The notes under the pieces were generated by a model, which made no database searches, was not told the DNA's origin, and saw only the letters and a list, made by a program, of their open reading frames with translations. Both the position numbers and the translations under genes were made by a program. Below, piece by piece: positions 18,123 through 27,861 of a DNA stretch of 50,102 nucleotides (positions within the stretch are counted from its first letter, which is position 1; each line of letters begins with the position of its first letter). Origin of the DNA: an uncultured Gammaproteobacteria bacterium (GTDB taxonomy: Bacteria > Pseudomonadota > Gammaproteobacteria > Pseudomonadales > Azotimanducaceae); assembly GCA_913045175.1 (NCBI GenBank), contig CAJWQG010000025.1:1-50102 (forward strand), read 5' to 3'.

Positions 18123-19189
18123 TACGCCTCCGGCTCGGGTCCTATCAGATGAACGGTAGAAGTCGGGAACGCCATCTCTGCGTCATGACTTTCGATAATG
18201 TCGACGATCTGTAGCAGCACCTTCTCTTTAATGTGATGAAAATCAATCCAATCAGTGGTTTTGGTGAAGGTGTATACAAAAAAATCGCAACTGGAGGGTG
18301 CGAAGGCATTGAAGTTAACGATGAGTGTTTTGTCCTGCGCTATATCCGGATGATTCCGCAGCATCTCGCGAACTTCATCAACAATGGTTCCCATTTTCCC
18401 AACATCGTCATAACGAATACCAATGGTTTCATCGATGCGCCGGTTCAACATTCGCGACGGATTCTCCAGCGCAATATTGGCAAAAACCAGATTAGGAATA
18501 TAAAGGGGCCGCTGATCGAAGGTCCGGATCTGGGTTAACCGCCAGCCGATATTGACCACAGTACCTTCTATCTCTCTGTCGGGGCTGCGAATCCAGTCGC
18601 CAACATTAAACGGGCGATCCAGATAAATCATCAGGCCACCAAAAAAATTAGCCAACAGATCACGCGCTGCGAAACCAACTGCGATACCACCGATGCCACC
18701 AAAAGCAAGAATGCCAGATATGCTAACGCCCAGAGTCTGCAGGACGACGAGCGTCAGCGTGAGCAACACCGACACACGTGCCAGTTTCCCAATCGCCGTT
18801 GCCGTCGTTACGTCTGCACCGCGTTGAACGAAGTTTGATTCGACCTCCCGCACTAAACGGGTAAGGAAAAGCGCCAGTAGCCCTACGACCGCCACATAGC
18901 GCGCCGGATCGATGATTGCTGCAAGTCCTGTATCAGTCTCTGCCGCGATGATCTCGGCTGCCCACGCAATCCCAATCACCCAGATAAGCCAACCGGCAGG
19001 TTTTCGCGCCGAACGGAAAAACGCGTCATCCCACACGTTCGCCGTACCTTGCACTTTTTCTTCCAGGTGAATAAACATTCGCCGGGCAAAATAGTTGAGC
19101 AACAGCGTTGCAAACACTATCAAGAACACCAGGATCACCGTCGGGTCAGTGGCCCAGCTCAGGAGTTCGGTTGAGTAATTTGTTTCCAT
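18122..19189 (-). CDS. MscS-family mechanosensitive channel
   Basis: A 355-residue membrane protein. Several hydrophobic segments fill the first ~150 residues, and the pore helix and beta domain signature follow: ILAFGGIGGIAVGFAARDLL, then FFGGLMIYLDRPFNVGDWI and a VVNIGWRLTQIRTFD block. These are hallmarks of MscS channels, which release solutes during hypo-osmotic shock. The gene lies 67 bp after lexA and one base overlaps hpt. It is larger than E. coli MscS (286 residues) because of extra N-terminal helices. Confidence 0.9.
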   Translation of the reverse strand: METNYSTELLSWATDPTVILVFLIVFATLLLNYFARRMFIHLEEKVQGTANVWDDAFFRSARKPAGWLIWVIGIAWAAEIIAAETDTGLAAIIDPARYVAVVGLLALFLTRLVREVESNFVQRGADVTTATAIGKLARVSVLLTLTLVVLQTLGVSISGILAFGGIGGIAVGFAARDLLANFFGGLMIYLDRPFNVGDWIRSPDREIEGTVVNIGWRLTQIRTFDQRPLYIPNLVFANIALENPSRMLNRRIDETIGIRYDDVGKMGTIVDEVREMLRNHPDIAQDKTLIVNFNAFAPSSCDFFVYTFTKTTDWIDFHHIKEKVLLQIVDIIESHDAEMAFPTSTVHLIGPEPEA

Positions 19190-19256
19190 AGGCCTTGAAA
19201 CCGTACACGCTCAAATGTGAACGGCCAAAGAATACCTATTTAGATAGGTTTTGTCC

Positions 19257-19853
19257 TCAGTGTCTCAGTATCCCGACGCCAAGCCCTTCAAATGCGAAAG
19301 CCTTGTCACGAAGATCGACCTCAATGGGCGAATAGTCTTTATTCTCCGGCATCAACGTCACCTGATTTCGGCTACGCCCTTTACGCAGACGCTTAACCGT
19401 AACTTCATCTTCAATGCGGGCAACAACCAGATCGCCGTTGTTGACCTCGGCGGTACGATGTACGGCGAGTAAATCACCATCCAATATGCCACCCTCGATC
19501 ATGCTGTCACCTCTCACCGTCAGGAGATAATCAGCTGATGGGCGAAAGAAGTTCGCAGGGATTTCGCAGTATTCTTCGATATGCTCTTCCGCAAGAATCG
19601 GGCTACCCGCTGCAACGCGGCCGATAATAGGGATGCCCTCGGATTCAGGTAGTTTAATACCCCGTGAGGTACCAGGGATCATTTCGATCGCGCCCTTTCG
19701 CGCCAATGCTTTCAAATGCTCTTCTGATGCGTTGGCACTCTTGAATCCCAGCTTATTCGCGATATCAGCCCGGGTGGGTGGGTATCCGGTATCATCGATA
19801 TAGCTTTTGATAAAGTCCAAAACCTCAGTTTGCCTGGCGGTCAGCTTATTCAT
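19257..19853 (-). CDS. lexA: SOS repressor LexA
   Basis: A 198-residue LexA. The N-terminal winged helix-turn-helix starts [15 protein letters not shown]. The self-cleavage site is Ala82-Gly83 in RVAAGSP, and the catalytic dyad is Ser117 (GDSM) and Lys154 (TVKRL). It represses SOS genes until RecA filaments trigger autocleavage. Two LexA boxes upstream, one overlapping the -10, indicate autoregulation. GAGGA precedes the ATG. In pseudomonads lexA is followed by sulA; here it is followed by mscS. Confidence 0.97.
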   Translation of the reverse strand: MNKLTARQTEVLDFIKSYIDDTGYPPTRADIANKLGFKSANASEEHLKALARKGAIEMIPGTSRGIKLPESEGIPIIGRVAAGSPILAEEHIEEYCEIPANFFRPSADYLLTVRGDSMIEGGILDGDLLAVHRTAEVNNGDLVVARIEDEVTVKRLRKGRSRNQVTLMPENKDYSPIEVDLRDKAFAFEGLGVGILRH

Positions 19854-19862
19854 TTCATTCCT

Positions 19863-19925
19863 CGTTTACCGTTTACCGTTTACCGATCGTCGCTTATCGG
19901 TCGTCGCTTATCGGTCGTCGCTTAT
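19863..19925. repeat. Two tandem-repeat tracts in the lexA leader
   Basis: Directly upstream of lexA lie three copies of a 7 bp unit (CGTTTAC, about 19864-19884) followed by three copies of a 14 bp unit (CG(A/G)TCGTCGCTTAT at 19884, 19898 and 19912). They separate the LexA boxes from the start codon, so they are part of the transcribed leader. Such tracts can change copy number by slippage. Confidence 0.8.
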
Positions 19926-19931
19926 CGGATA

Positions 19932-19951
19932 TACTGTTTTTTTATACAGTA
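19932..19951. promoter_or_regulatory. LexA box 1 (SOS operator)
   Basis: TACTGT-N8-ACAGTA, a perfect dyad match to the CTGT-N8-ACAG SOS consensus with an A/T-rich spacer. It lies about 80 bp upstream of the lexA ATG, just downstream of the predicted -10. Confidence 0.9.
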
Positions 19952-19952
19952 A

Positions 19953-19968
19953 CTGGAATTATATACAG
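19953..19968. promoter_or_regulatory. LexA box 2 (imperfect)
   Basis: CTGG-N8-ACAG, one mismatch to the SOS consensus, adjacent to the first box as in E. coli lexA. It overlaps the predicted -10 element (19958-19963), where bound LexA would block transcription. Confidence 0.7.
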
Positions 19969-19985
19969 GAAAACGTTGATGGCAA
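19958..19985 (-). promoter_or_regulatory. Predicted sigma-70 promoter of lexA
   Basis: On the minus strand TTGCCA (19980-19985) and TATAAT (19958-19963) are separated by 16 bp. The perfect -10 is embedded in LexA box 2. This is a prediction from consensus match only. Confidence 0.6.
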
Positions 19986-20016
19986 GATGTTTTTTAAAAG
20001 GCGAGCGAGATTTCGC

Positions 20017-22680
20017 TCACTTGGATGCTTTCTTTCGACTCTCTTTTTGACTTTCTACCCACTTCCCGTCGACGTAGTCAGCACGCCATCCGGAAGGCTT
20101 TCCTTTGTCATTTTCAGTCATCACAAAGTGTTCTTTCGTTTTTCTGGCGAACTTAACCAGAGATCGTCGACCTTCGGGATCTTTCGCCGGGGCCTGGGCA
20201 ATAAACAAATATTTTGGATCAATCTCGTTCTGATGAGGAATCAACTCATCGACATAGGGAGCTCGGGTTTCCCGGTTCTTCGGAAACTGACTTGCCGCAA
20301 GGAAAATGCCCGCTGCTCCATCCCTGAGCACATAGGTGTCGTCAACTTTTACGCACTGCAGTTCCGGCATTGGCACCGGATCCATCTTGGGTGGCGCGGC
20401 CTCGCCGTTGCGCAGCAACTTACGGGTATTTTTGCAGTCCTCGTTACTACAACCGAAATACTTGCCAAAACGACCAGACTTCAGCTGCATCTCTGCGCCA
20501 CATTTATCGCACTCGATCACAGGACCCTCATAACCCTTAATCTTGAATTGGCCAGCTTCCACCTCGAATCCAGGGCAATCAGGATTATTTCCACACAAGT
20601 GCAGCTTACGCCCCTCGTCAATCAAATAGCTGTCCATTGCGGTTTCGCAGGTCGGACACCGGCGTTTCGCTATCAGCAACTTCGCCTCGCCCTCGTCATC
20701 GCTTTCGACGTTAACAACTTCGTCTCCGGAAATCAGATTCATGGTGGACTTACACCGCTCCTTGGGTTTCAGCGCGTAGCCGGAACAACCAAGGAATACG
20801 CCAGTGCTTGCCGTTCGCACCTGCATCTGTCGTCCACATTTCGGACATTCGATATCCGTCATTGAGGGCTCGTTGGTCCGCATCCCTGACTCGCCAGTGG
20901 CCTTGTCGAGTTTCTTCTCAAAATCGTCGTAGAATTCGTCCAGCAGGTTCTTCCATTCGACGTTACCGTCGGACACCTTGTCCAGTGACTCCTCCAACTG
21001 CGCGGTGAATCCGTAGTCGAGCAGATTGTCGAAGTTCTCGTTCAAACGATCGGTCACCAACTCACCAATCTTTTCAGCATAGAAACGCTTGTTATTGAGC
21101 GTTACATAGCCACGATCCTGAATAGTCGTGATAATCGACGCATAGGTCGAAGGCCGCCCGATACCTCTTTTTTCCAATTCTCTTACCAGACTGGCTTCAC
21201 CGAAACGCGGACGGGGTTTAGTAAAGTGTTGCACCGGATCGAGTTTCACCAGTTTGAGTTTCTGGCCGGTGGCGTAATCAGGCAAGGGGACCTCGTCCTC
21301 TTTCCGACCCGCTGGCGGTTGAACACGGGTGTACCCGTCAAAACGCAAAATGCGTCCACGAACGCGCAATTCCATATCCGCCGCATCAACCAGGACAGTC
21401 GTACTCGTGTATTCAGCATCGGGCATCTGGCACGCGATAAACTGTCGCCAGATCAGTTCATAGAGACGCTCGGCATCACGGTCGAGACCCCGAATCGCTG
21501 TCGACTTCACGCTAACATCTGAAGGTCGAATCGCTTCGTGGGCTTCCTGAGCACCCTCCTTGCTGGAATACAGCCTGGCTGCCTCCGGGACGTATTTGTC
21601 ACCATAGTCCTCGAGAATCAATCCCCGGCAGGCGTCCACAGCTTCCGCAGACAGATTGGTTGAGTCGGTTCGCATATAGGTGATATACCCGGCCTCGTAA
21701 AGTCTTTGAGCCAGCATCATGGTCTTCTTAACCCCGAACCCAAGGCGAGTGCTGGCGCCCTGCTGCAGCGTAGAAGTGATGTATGGCGCAGTGGGTTTCG
21801 TCCTGGTGGGTCGGTCTTCTCGGCTCTTAACGGTAAATTCAGCATCATCCAGCGTGGATAGCGACTTGTCGGTCTGCTCTTTGCTGTTCGGCCGATAGTT
21901 CTTTCCACCTTTCTTTACAACCTGAAACCTGACAGCACTATCGTCTTCTGTGGACTTAAGGTCTTCAGACAAATCGGCAAATACTTCCCAATACTCCTCT
22001 GGGACAAACGCGCGTATTTCTCTTTCCCGCTCGACAATCAGCTTCACAGCGACCGACTGTACTCTGCCCGCAGACAGTCCACGAGCAACCTTTGCCCAAA
22101 GCAGGGGGGACACCATAAATCCAACCACGCGATCCAGGAATCGACGCGCCTGCTGTGCATTGACCATGTGCACATCAATGTCACCGGGAGTTTCGAACGC
22201 CTCTTGTATCGCCTTCTTGGTTATCTCGTTGAACACCACCCGACGGAACCGGCTGTCGTCTCCACCAATCGCCTCACGCAAGTGCCACGCAATCGCCTCT
22301 CCTTCTCGGTCCAAATCCGTAGCCAGATATATTTCATCAGCATTTTTAGCAAGCCGGCGTAGTTCCGAGACAACCTTTTCTTTACCTGGAAGTATTTCAT
22401 ACTCTGCAGACCATTCATGGTCTGGGTCGACGCCCATGCGTGCAATGAGTTGTTTGTGTGCTTTTTCTTTTTTATAGGCCGCCTTTTTCTCAGGCGCCAT
22501 CTTTCGTGTCTTCGCGGCTTCCTTTGCGCGCGCCTTGGGGTCACTGTTAGCGCCCTTGCCACTTGTGGGCAAATCCCGAATGTGCCCTACACTGGATTTC
22601 ACAATATAGTCGTCCCCAAGATAACGATTAATCGTCCTGGCTTTCGCCGGCGACTCTACAATGACAAGTGATTTACCCAT
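20017..22680 (-). CDS. topA: DNA topoisomerase I
   Basis: An 887-residue type IA topoisomerase that relaxes negative supercoils. The TOPRIM domain is at the N-terminus ([14 protein letters not shown], then [16 protein letters not shown]). The catalytic tyrosine is Tyr335 in [10 protein letters not shown]. The C-terminal part holds zinc-ribbon repeats with CPKCG, CPTCE and CDKCG pairs, followed by further C-terminal domains ending in a Lys/Ser-rich tail. Length is near the E. coli enzyme (865). It is transcribed toward lexA but separated by about 160 bp that carry the lexA promoter. Confidence 0.97.
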   Translation of the reverse strand: MGKSLVIVESPAKARTINRYLGDDYIVKSSVGHIRDLPTSGKGANSDPKARAKEAAKTRKMAPEKKAAYKKEKAHKQLIARMGVDPDHEWSAEYEILPGKEKVVSELRRLAKNADEIYLATDLDREGEAIAWHLREAIGGDDSRFRRVVFNEITKKAIQEAFETPGDIDVHMVNAQQARRFLDRVVGFMVSPLLWAKVARGLSAGRVQSVAVKLIVEREREIRAFVPEEYWEVFADLSEDLKSTEDDSAVRFQVVKKGGKNYRPNSKEQTDKSLSTLDDAEFTVKSREDRPTRTKPTAPYITSTLQQGASTRLGFGVKKTMMLAQRLYEAGYITYMRTDSTNLSAEAVDACRGLILEDYGDKYVPEAARLYSSKEGAQEAHEAIRPSDVSVKSTAIRGLDRDAERLYELIWRQFIACQMPDAEYTSTTVLVDAADMELRVRGRILRFDGYTRVQPPAGRKEDEVPLPDYATGQKLKLVKLDPVQHFTKPRPRFGEASLVRELEKRGIGRPSTYASIITTIQDRGYVTLNNKRFYAEKIGELVTDRLNENFDNLLDYGFTAQLEESLDKVSDGNVEWKNLLDEFYDDFEKKLDKATGESGMRTNEPSMTDIECPKCGRQMQVRTASTGVFLGCSGYALKPKERCKSTMNLISGDEVVNVESDDEGEAKLLIAKRRCPTCETAMDSYLIDEGRKLHLCGNNPDCPGFEVEAGQFKIKGYEGPVIECDKCGAEMQLKSGRFGKYFGCSNEDCKNTRKLLRNGEAAPPKMDPVPMPELQCVKVDDTYVLRDGAAGIFLAASQFPKNRETRAPYVDELIPHQNEIDPKYLFIAQAPAKDPEGRRSLVKFARKTKEHFVMTENDKGKPSGWRADYVDGKWVESQKESRKKASK

Positions 22681-22842
22681 AGCTGTTCTAAATTTGTTTC
22701 CTTTTTTGCTTTATCTGCTACCTAACCAGCAGGTTCGGCTGGCGACATATATAAGGTCAATTCGCAACAAGGTCAAGAAGTGATCCCTTTTTTACTTACG
22801 CGCACTTCAAGGGTATTTGTCAACACTCTTTTTCATAAACGG

Positions 22843-23436
22843 TTACAAAAGGTCGTCGCCGCCGTCCGCACCATCTTCAAAATCATCGTCCACTTTAACC
22901 TCAGGACGGCGAGCACAACCATCGAGAAAAGTCGCTATTTGCTGTACGCCGTCGACATCACCTCGCTCGTGCCAATAGACAGAAATAATTCGATTATTCT
23001 CGTCGACGCGCACAACATCATCTGGCATCGAAACGATTTCAGCGACGATGAAATCAGTCAATTCCTTTGACATATCATTGGGCTTGTTTGGATCCCAGCA
23101 CCAGGTGCCAGGCAAATCATCACCCTCACTTGCGACACGACGCTCTATAGTCCAGTTCACAAGCGGGATCTTTCTCCAGCTTTGCGGCATCTTACGCGCC
23201 ACCCGATATGCCGTGACTGAAAGATTAGGCTCCAGCTGCTTTCCGGTAGAAGAGAGATACTTTTCCTGTTTGGGTATGGGATCAGTGATACTGGTAATTT
23301 CGACATTGACGCCTAGTCCCATCGCCTGTCTTCGCATTGCCATCTGCTGCTTCTGGCGCGCGGACGGGAGTACTGCAACGATCGGAGCGATGATCAGCAA
23401 CAGTACCGTACCAATAATGATGTAAACCATTCTCAA
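22843..23436 (-). CDS. Single-pass membrane protein of unknown function
   Basis: I do not recognise a named family. The 197-residue product has one N-terminal membrane segment (about residues 3-25), a basic stretch RQKQQMAMRRQAMG, a soluble middle with WTIERR and GTWCWDP blocks, and an acidic C-terminal tail (DDDFEDGADGGDD). It lies upstream of topA in the same orientation with a 162 bp gap; a hypothetical gene also occurs near topA in P. aeruginosa, but homology was not tested. A second ATG two codons later is an alternative start. It is transcribed divergently from the universal stress gene. Confidence 0.7.
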   Translation of the reverse strand: MRMVYIIIGTVLLLIIAPIVAVLPSARQKQQMAMRRQAMGLGVNVEITSITDPIPKQEKYLSSTGKQLEPNLSVTAYRVARKMPQSWRKIPLVNWTIERRVASEGDDLPGTWCWDPNKPNDMSKELTDFIVAEIVSMPDDVVRVDENNRIISVYWHERGDVDGVQQIATFLDGCARRPEVKVDDDFEDGADGGDDLL

Positions 23437-23568
23437 AAGGACCCATAGCTTTCAAAAACCATTATGCGGCTTTTTACAAGCGCTACCTAAAAAAAGTCTA
23501 TTGAAAATCGATTTGAACCGTGTAAATTTCGCAAACATACACAGTTGCAAAAGCAATGGGACAAGCAA

Positions 23569-24003
23569 ATGGACGAATACAGCCACATCTTGGTAGCCGT
23601 TGATCTAACCGAAGAGTCCAGGCCGGTAGCAACAAAGGCATGCGCACTACAAAGGGCTTATTCTGCGACGCTCAGTTGCGTGCATGTTATTGAACCCCTG
23701 AGTCTCGCCTATGGCGGAGACATCCCGATGGACCTGTCGACTATTCAGGAACAGATACAGGAAACCGCGAAAGCTCACCTTTCTGAATTCGCTTCGACCC
23801 TGGATATACCAGCAGATAACCAACACCTGATCTTCGGCCGTCCCGAAACTGAGATTGATACCCTGGCCAATCAAATTGGTGCCGATCTCATTGTTGTAGG
23901 CAGCCATGGTAGACATGGTATTGCACTGCTACTTGGGTCCACTGCAAACGGCGTACTCCATGGCGCCCCCTGCGATGTCCTGGCCGTTCGCGTAGGAACA
24001 TAA
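23569..24003 (+). CDS. Universal stress protein, UspA family
   Basis: A 144-residue Usp-fold protein starting MDEYSHILVAVDL. The ATP-binding type glycine motif is present near the end as GSHGRHGIALLLGSTANGVL. The frame extends upstream to a TTG at 23545, but the ATG at 23569 fits the family N-terminus. The role is survival during starvation and stress in the cytosol; the specific role of this copy is unknown. It is 60 bp before slt. Confidence 0.88.
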   Translation: MDEYSHILVAVDLTEESRPVATKACALQRAYSATLSCVHVIEPLSLAYGGDIPMDLSTIQEQIQETAKAHLSEFASTLDIPADNQHLIFGRPETEIDTLANQIGADLIVVGSHGRHGIALLLGSTANGVLHGAPCDVLAVRVGT

Positions 24004-24062
24004 TTTACCCTGCACACCGCATTTCGTACTCTTGCGGCCAACACATAAGCCCAGGCGATTGC

Positions 24063-26069
24063 GTGAAGAAAATATGTTTTGGCATGATTGGTCTGCTCAG
24101 CGTAATCACGCTGGCATCCACAGCTCGCGCCGAATTCTCACGTGGCCACGATTACCAGCCCTCGGCAAGTTTATCTCGGTACGATCAACGTAAACTCTAT
24201 CAGGATGCGATCTACTTCATCACCTCCGGGCAACGTAATCGTTATCTGAAAGTGAAAGATCGACTACGTAGCTATCCACTTTTCCCCTACCTGCAATACA
24301 CCGATATGGCGTATCGCATTTCCAGGCAATCCTCCGAAGACATCGCCCAGTTTGCAGACCAATACCAGGACACGCCGCTGGCAAACGCGTTGGTACAGCA
24401 CTATCTGCACAACCAGGGCAAACGGCAAAGATGGGAAAATTTTTTGAAATTCTACTCGCCGGAAGTATCCAGCAAACGTAACGCCTGTTATTACGCATAT
24501 GCGCTCGCTAGAACGGGCAACCTCGAGCAGGCCATAGAAGAAGCGCGCAAACTATGGCTAGTGGAGTATTCCCAGCCTGATGAATGTGATCCCATTTTTA
24601 AACTATGGCGGGATAACGGTTACCTCGATGCAGACACTGCCTGGCAGCGATACCTCATCAGTATCAAGGCGAATAAAATCACGCTTGCAAACTATCTCGT
24701 TAGATTTCTAGCGCACGACGACCGGTCTTTTGCCAGCAACCTGAAACAGTTACATACCAGACCCTCCCACATTGAGCGAACCAGTCGTTACCGCCTGCAA
24801 CACCCACGTAATCGTCAGGTCATTCTCCATGGTCTTACCCGCCTTGCACGTAGCAAGCCAGATGTTGCCTTCGACCTGCTGCAAGAATATCAGCAGCAAC
24901 ATACATTCGAACCTGAAGCGCTAACCTCAACCTACGTCAGTATCGGCAAGCGTTTCGCATCCCGGGGTGACCCCGACGGTCGCACTGAAAGGTTGCCCGT
25001 TGATTTGCGCGCCCACCCAGACCTGCTTGAATCACTATTAAGACTCGCCTTACGGCAACTGGATTTCTCTCAGGTGTTAGTACTTATCCATCTATTGCCC
25101 CAGGATCTACAGGATCACCCGCGATGGCAGTTCTGGAAAGCACGAGTGCTCGCGGATTCCAGTGACCCCGCAGATCGGGAAATGTCCCAGGGAATCTATG
25201 AGCAATTAACGAAAGAACGAACTTTTCACGGATTCCTATCTGCTGACGCCCTGGATAAACCGTACAACTTTGTCGATGAACCAACGCCGGTCACGAACGA
25301 GGAAATCATGGCGCTGGAAGAAACGCCGGGCATCCAGCGAGCCCTTGAGCTTTTCTCTTTGGGTGAGCGAAGTCGTGCGCGGCGCGAGTGGTACTTCACG
25401 ACACAGGAGTTTTCCAACAAAGAACGCGCGATTGCCGCCAGAGTTGCGGTTCGATGGGGTTGGTACAAACCTGCCATACAGTCACTCATTGAAGCCGCCG
25501 CATGGAATGACCTCGACTTCAGGTTCCCCATTGCATACCGGGAAACTTTTATTCATCAAGCGCGCACCTCAGACATCCCGGTCAACTGGAGTCTTGCGAT
25601 TGCGAGGCAAGAGAGCGCATTTATGCCAGACGCAAAGTCTTCTTCCGGCGCACTGGGCGTCATGCAACTCATGCCGGCGACTGCAAAACTTACTGCCGAG
25701 TGGACAGGAATGAAGTACAAATCTTCATCGGAACTGACTAACCCTGCGGTGAACATCAGACTGGGATCTCAGTATCTTGGCCAGATGCTCCGACGTTTTA
25801 ACAATAATCGTATACTGGCCTCAGCCGCTTACAATGCCGGTCCTGGACGAGTCGACCGATGGATAAACAGCGAGATCCCTTTTGATGTGTGGATTGAAAC
25901 AATTCCGTTCATCGAAACCCGAAACTATGTGCAGAACGTTCTGATATTCGCTGCTATCTACAGCAAAAAGATGTCGCTAGCCCAACCCATGATCTACGCA
26001 CATGAGTACAGGGATTTTTCCGACACGAGGATTACAGCAACTCAGACGTCAAGTCCCAACCCCCTGTAA
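24063..26069 (+). CDS. slt: Soluble lytic murein transglycosylase
   Basis: A 668-residue periplasmic lytic transglycosylase of the Slt70 type. A signal peptide ends at about residue 24 (ASTARA). A long alpha-superhelical U/L domain covers residues ~35-470, and the lysozyme-like catalytic domain follows. The catalytic glutamate is Glu517 in ARQESAFMPDAKSSSGALG; VMQLMPATAK and SAAYNAGPGRVDRW are intact family motifs. It cleaves the MurNAc-GlcNAc bond to give 1,6-anhydroMurNAc ends. The start is GTG. Its stop overlaps the tatD start by one base (TAATG). Confidence 0.95.
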   Translation: MKKICFGMIGLLSVITLASTARAEFSRGHDYQPSASLSRYDQRKLYQDAIYFITSGQRNRYLKVKDRLRSYPLFPYLQYTDMAYRISRQSSEDIAQFADQYQDTPLANALVQHYLHNQGKRQRWENFLKFYSPEVSSKRNACYYAYALARTGNLEQAIEEARKLWLVEYSQPDECDPIFKLWRDNGYLDADTAWQRYLISIKANKITLANYLVRFLAHDDRSFASNLKQLHTRPSHIERTSRYRLQHPRNRQVILHGLTRLARSKPDVAFDLLQEYQQQHTFEPEALTSTYVSIGKRFASRGDPDGRTERLPVDLRAHPDLLESLLRLALRQLDFSQVLVLIHLLPQDLQDHPRWQFWKARVLADSSDPADREMSQGIYEQLTKERTFHGFLSADALDKPYNFVDEPTPVTNEEIMALEETPGIQRALELFSLGERSRARREWYFTTQEFSNKERAIAARVAVRWGWYKPAIQSLIEAAAWNDLDFRFPIAYRETFIHQARTSDIPVNWSLAIARQESAFMPDAKSSSGALGVMQLMPATAKLTAEWTGMKYKSSSELTNPAVNIRLGSQYLGQMLRRFNNNRILASAAYNAGPGRVDRWINSEIPFDVWIETIPFIETRNYVQNVLIFAAIYSKKMSLAQPMIYAHEYRDFSDTRITATQTSSPNPL

Positions 26070-26860
26070 TGCTTATAGATATAGGCGCCAACCTCACCCA
26101 CGACTCGTTCGACGATGACCGTGACGACGTACTCAATCGCGCCGTCGATGCCGGTGTTTCACGATTGATCGTTACGGGGGCAACCCTGGAAGGCAGCGCT
26201 CAGGCGGCAGATCTGGCATCTAGGCATCCACATCTGTTCGCAACCGCGGGTATTCACCCTCATCACGCAGAAGAAACAACACCGGAAGCGTTGGCACAAA
26301 TTACCGAGTTCGCGGGCCATCCAGACGTGAAAGCAATTGGAGAGACAGGACTCGACTTCTTCCGCAATTTCTCGGAGAAAGATGATCAGGTTACTTCCTT
26401 CGAGGCCCACATCGAGATAGCAATCGCAACCGGACTGCCCATGTTCCTGCACGAACGGGACGCACACCCGACTTTCGCGGAGGTCTTACAGCCCTATCGA
26501 GACCAGATATCAAACGTCGTGGTGCACTGCTTTACCGGCGAGCGAGAAGCACTGCATGCCTACCTCGACCTCGATTGTCACATCGGCATCACTGGATGGA
26601 TCTGCGACGAGCGTCGCGGTACCCATCTCATACCACTGGTCAAAGACATCCCGTTAAGCAGGCTGATGATTGAAACTGACGCTCCTTATCTCTTGCCACG
26701 CAACATCAAACCCAAGCCAAAGTCTCGTCGTAATGAACCGCACTATCTCACCGTAGTATGTCAGGCAGTGGCCGATGCGGCGGGTTTAGATTTTGAGACG
26801 CTGGCAGAACAGACAACCAGGAATGCAGAAGTATTCTTTGGACTACCCACGCCACCATGA
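26069..26860 (+). CDS. tatD: TatD family metal-dependent DNase
   Basis: A 263-residue TIM-barrel metallohydrolase of the TatD family. Metal ligands are visible in GANLTHDSFDDD, AGIHPHHAEE, GETGLDFFRNF, VVHCFTGE and the terminal ETDAPYLLPRN. TatD proteins are 3'-5' exonucleases implicated in DNA repair. YcfH/TatD subgroup choice is uncertain, although the N-terminal MLIDIGANLTHDSFDDD favours TatD. It is coupled to slt upstream and overlaps the downstream glutaredoxin-like gene by 4 bp. Confidence 0.9.
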   Translation: MLIDIGANLTHDSFDDDRDDVLNRAVDAGVSRLIVTGATLEGSAQAADLASRHPHLFATAGIHPHHAEETTPEALAQITEFAGHPDVKAIGETGLDFFRNFSEKDDQVTSFEAHIEIAIATGLPMFLHERDAHPTFAEVLQPYRDQISNVVVHCFTGEREALHAYLDLDCHIGITGWICDERRGTHLIPLVKDIPLSRLMIETDAPYLLPRNIKPKPKSRRNEPHYLTVVCQAVADAAGLDFETLAEQTTRNAEVFFGLPTPP

Positions 26861-27096
26861 ACGTCACGTTGTTTACCACCCTCGGATGCCACCTGTGTGA
26901 TGAGGCGCTGCATATGCTGCAGGAACTCCAGGCGACGGGAAAGGACATGGATATTGTGGAAGCGGAGATCGCTGATTCAGATACCTTAAGAGAAAAGTAC
27001 GGTATTCGAATCCCGGTTGTTCGCGTATCTGAGGATGAAATCGGCTGGCCCTTCAGCATTGACGAACTAAAAGATTTCCTTAGTTCGCACAAATGA
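26857..27096 (+). CDS. Glutaredoxin-like protein (DUF836/PF05768 type)
   Basis: A 79-residue thioredoxin-fold protein beginning MNVTLFTTLGCHLCDEAL, with a CxxC at Cys11 and Cys14. The cis-proline region is IRIPVVRVSEDEIGWPF. The size and pattern fit the small glutaredoxin family proteins of PF05768. It could reduce disulfides in the cytosol; its partner is unknown. The start overlaps tatD by four bases (ATGA). Confidence 0.85.
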   Translation: MNVTLFTTLGCHLCDEALHMLQELQATGKDMDIVEAEIADSDTLREKYGIRIPVVRVSEDEIGWPFSIDELKDFLSSHK

Positions 27097-27169
27097 AACC
27101 TCGTATCTCTTACACCACAAGAACCTATCTCTGCTAATCAACGGCCCGCGCTTTTACTAGTCTTTACCC

Positions 27170-27445
27170 ATGAGCCAATGGGTATACATAGTCACCAATC
27201 AGCACAACATGACCCTGTACGTGGGAATCACAAACGATCCCATTCAGTGTCTGGAACAGCACAAGCTGGGCGCTGTTTTTCCATACGGACCGGACAAGAT
27301 GGTTTTCCTGGAGGAGAGACAAGATCCGATCGCAGCGATCGAACGAGAAAAGCAACTAAACCGAATGAGTCGTCTCGAAAAGGAAGTGCTGATCAATCAG
27401 CAGAACCCAAACTGGTTGAGTATTCCGCTTCTGCCAGTGCATTAA
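27170..27445 (+). CDS. GIY-YIG domain protein lacking the catalytic arginine
   Basis: A 91-residue single-domain GIY-YIG protein. The two motif halves are VYIVTN and LYVGIT, and the EREKQLN helix and NPNW ending are typical of the small UPF0213-like group. The first helix normally reads as D-L-x-R-R-x-x-E-H-K with the catalytic Arg; here the segment is NDPIQCLEQHKLG, so both arginines are replaced by Gln and Cys. The downstream glutamate is retained. This suggests loss of nuclease activity. Its 3' end overlaps the convergent merR gene by 53 bp. Confidence 0.85.
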   Translation: MSQWVYIVTNQHNMTLYVGITNDPIQCLEQHKLGAVFPYGPDKMVFLEERQDPIAAIEREKQLNRMSRLEKEVLINQQNPNWLSIPLLPVH

Positions 27446-27827
27446 GTATGGAACAGTGCTCCGCCGTTTCATTACCACCCACACACGCTTCGGTTATTGT
27501 GGTGAGCGCACTCTTCATCTGATTGAGTTCTTCAATACGCTCCTCAATGTCGAGCAGTTTCAGCTCGGCGAGTTCCTTTACCTCGCCACAGGTGGCCTTC
27601 GACTCCACCTGCAGGGAAAGTAACTCAGCCACTTCCTTCAAGGTAAAACCCATGCGACGAGCCCGCACGATAAATCGAACTCGATCAACATCATTCCGGG
27701 TAAACAATCTGTAACCCGCCTCACTGCGTCGTGGCGCCGTCAACAAACCTTTAGTCTCGTAAAAACGTAGCGTTTCATTGTTCGTGCCAGTCAACCCGGC
27801 AAGCGCTCCAATTTTTAGATAGCTCAT
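27393..27827 (-). CDS. MerR-family metal-responsive regulator (ZntR/CadR/PbrR-like)
   Basis: A 144-residue MerR-type activator. The helix-turn-helix begins LKIGALAGLTGTNNETLRFYE. The dimerisation helix is preceded by Cys80, and the metal loop reads ACVGG...EHCSIL with Cys115, His124 and Cys125. Compared with ZntR, the second loop cysteine is Val and the ligand His position is Glu, leaving three cysteines as in PbrR/CadR Pb/Cd sensors. Metal identity is therefore uncertain. It acts on the palindromic promoter upstream. No metal efflux gene is adjacent. Its 3' end overlaps the GIY-YIG gene. Confidence 0.88.
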   Translation of the reverse strand: MSYLKIGALAGLTGTNNETLRFYETKGLLTAPRRSEAGYRLFTRNDVDRVRFIVRARRMGFTLKEVAELLSLQVESKATCGEVKELAELKLLDIEERIEELNQMKSALTTITEACVGGNETAEHCSILNALAEAEYSTSLGSAD

Positions 27828-27861
27828 GGCATTACCTCATTAGACATAGCGTCTATGAACA

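Noticed and set aside
19863-19925. CRISPR-like repeats upstream of lexA
   Set aside because: The units are 7 and 14 bp, directly tandem and without unique spacers.
19807-20865. 352-codon plus-strand open frame across lexA and topA
   Set aside because: It runs through the lexA promoter repeats and is antisense to the topA zinc-ribbon region; composition is unlike a real protein.
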